Positions 62,871 to 64,000 of a stretch of DNA of 64,000 bases are shown here, piece by piece. A program made the position numbers and the translations under genes. The stretch's first letter is position 1, and each line of letters opens with the position of its first letter. Origin of the DNA: Bradyrhizobium xenonodulans (GTDB lineage Bacteria; Pseudomonadota; Alphaproteobacteria; Rhizobiales; Xanthobacteraceae); the NCBI RefSeq assembly GCF_027594865.1, contig NZ_CP089391.1, forward strand, positions 1,828,501 to 1,892,500. The letters run 5' to 3'. The notes under the pieces are model-generated. The model was not told where the DNA came from. It searched no databases and saw only the letters and a program-made list of their open reading frames with translations.

Positions 62871-64000
62871 ATGTTCTCAAATCGTTTCAACCGCTGGACT
62901 GTTGCCGCCATCGCCTTCATGGGCACAGCGATCGCGACGGTCCCCGGCGCGGTCCTGGCGCAGACGCCGGACCATCCGTCCGACACGGCGGCGCAATTTC
63001 CGACCCGAAACGATCTGAAGTCGCTGACGACCTCCGGCAGCTATCTCGCCGCCCGCCACGCCAGCGTCGAGCGCGACGCGGCCTCGGCCGCCGCATTCTA
63101 CCGCTCGGCTCTGCGCACTGACCCGAAGAACAACGAGCTGCTCGACCGCGCCTTCATCTCGTCGGTCGCCGACGGCGACATCGACGAGGCGGTCAAGCTC
63201 GCCGAACGCATCCTCACCATCGACAAGACCAACCGCGTCGCGCGTCTCGTCGTCGGCGTGCACGATCTCAAGACGAAGAAATACGCGACCGCGCAGACCA
63301 ACATCAATCAGTCGATCCGCGGGCCGATCACCGATCTCGTCGCCACGCTGCTGTCGGGCTGGGCTGCCTATGGCGCCGGCGATGCCAAGGGCGGTGTCGC
63401 CACCATCGACAAGCTGGCAGGTCCGGAATGGTATCCGCTGTTCAAGGATCTCCATGCCGGCATGATCCTCGAGCTCTCCGGCAAGGAGAAGGACGCCGGC
63501 ACCCGCTTCGAGCGCGCCTACAAGCTCGACGATTCCATGCTGCGCGTCACCGAAGCCTATGCGCGCTGGCTGTCGCGCAACAAGGATTCGGCCGCCGCGA
63601 CCAATGTCTACCAGGCGTTCGACAAGAAGCTCGCCCGTCATCCGCTGATCCTGGAAGGCCTGCGCGACACCAAGGCGGGCAAGAAGATGCCGCCGCTGGC
63701 CGATTCCGCGCAAGCGGGCGCTGCCGAAGCGCTCTACGGCATCGGCGCCACGCTGACCCGCCGCGGCGGCGAGGATCTGGCGCTGGTCTATCTCCAGCTC
63801 GCGCTCTATCTCCAGCCGACCCATCCGCTGGCGCTGCTCTCGCTCGCCGATCTCTATGAATCGGTGAAGCGGCCGCAGATGGCGATCAAGGTCTACGAGC
63901 GCGTGCCGGCGACCTCGCCGCTCAAGCGCAACGCGCAAATCCAGCTCGCGATCGATCTCGACTCCGCCGACCGCACCGAGGAGGCGATCAAGATCCTCAA
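62871..64000 (+). CDS. Exported tetratricopeptide repeat protein, cut by window edge
   Basis: From the ATG at 62871 the frame is open to the window end (376 codons). It starts MFSNRFNRWTVAAIAFMGTA with a signal peptide ending VLAQTPD. Several TPR-like helical repeats follow, such as SAAAFYRSALRTDPKNNELL and DLALVYLQLALYLQPTHPLA. It resembles alphaproteobacterial outer-membrane or periplasmic TPR proteins. It is preceded by about 280 bp of intergenic DNA with no gene. Confidence 0.85.
   Translation, partial: MFSNRFNRWTVAAIAFMGTAIATVPGAVLAQTPDHPSDTAAQFPTRNDLKSLTTSGSYLAARHASVERDAASAAAFYRSALRTDPKNNELLDRAFISSVADGDIDEAVKLAERILTIDKTNRVARLVVGVHDLKTKKYATAQTNINQSIRGPITDLVATLLSGWAAYGAGDAKGGVATIDKLAGPEWYPLFKDLHAGMILELSGKEKDAGTRFERAYKLDDSMLRVTEAYARWLSRNKDSAAATNVYQAFDKKLARHPLILEGLRDTKAGKKMPPLADSAQAGAAEALYGIGATLTRRGGEDLALVYLQLALYLQPTHPLALLSLADLYESVKRPQMAIKVYERVPATSPLKRNAQIQLAIDLDSADRTEEAIKIL

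Overview
This is a high-GC alphaproteobacterial chromosome segment, very probably from a slow-growing rhizobium of the genus Bradyrhizobium. The evidence is a fused cytochrome b/c1 gene (fbcH) behind the Rieske gene, a fused trpE(G) behind a Trp-rich leader peptide, a CcrM-type GANTC methylase, the dciA-dsbA-smc cluster facing mutY, and several families of short palindromic repeats between genes. I saw no rRNA, tRNA, CRISPR array, transposase or integrase. The genus call is inference.

Layout. 1-9.3 kb is a loosely packed accessory stretch. It holds an edge-cut exported protein, an adenylate cyclase/hydrolase fusion with lower GC than its neighbours, a Tat-exported hydrolase, a LysE exporter, two small divergent membrane proteins, a TauD-like dioxygenase, another exported hydrolase, a GNAT enzyme, an intact and a decayed copy of a YodC-like gene, and a membrane protein of unknown function. 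Duplicated fragments (64-bp repeats, the YodC copies, a 26-bp palindrome) suggest past rearrangement here.

9.5-20 kb is core metabolism: hemF with a coupled HAD hydrolase, a trmL-queE-queD cluster (all concerned with tRNA position 34), petA-fbcH ending in a clear terminator, a dienelactone hydrolase, trpE(G) with its attenuator, and apt.

19.7-31.5 kb is a long minus-strand series (dciA, dsbA-like, smc, rsm22-like, lemA, M48 protease, two ParA/MinD-like ATPases, a GIY-YIG protein) facing mutY and a thioesterase. 31.5-47 kb mixes small exported proteins, a flavin monooxygenase, two GSTs, two LysR regulators, an NTF2-like protein, a DUF1127 protein, a chemoreceptor, an SDR lacking its usual catalytic pair, ccrM with two GANTC sites beside its start, a zinc metallopeptidase, moaB, and a MarR-GNAT fusion next to a 42-bp near-perfect operator.

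47-55.4 kb holds the most unusual cluster, on the minus strand: phosphoketolase (xfp), acetate kinase (ackA), a 642-residue protein with a PhoU-like tail and an unrecognised N-terminal region, and a PPDK-like protein that has the ATP-grasp and phosphohistidine domains but lacks the PEP-binding barrel. Xfp and AckA would convert sugar phosphates to acetate and ATP; the other two look like an orphan phosphotransfer pair. It converges on a DUF155/RMD1 gene with a 25-bp overlap. 55.6-64 kb returns to housekeeping: a radical SAM protein, a VOC protein, rnhB, a GT39-like membrane protein, an atypical uracil-DNA glycosylase, ETF-ubiquinone oxidoreductase and an edge-cut TPR protein.

Four copies of a 90-bp palindromic element, all exactly 90 bp, lie at 11.2, 34.6, 41.8 and 45.2 kb; one is inverted.
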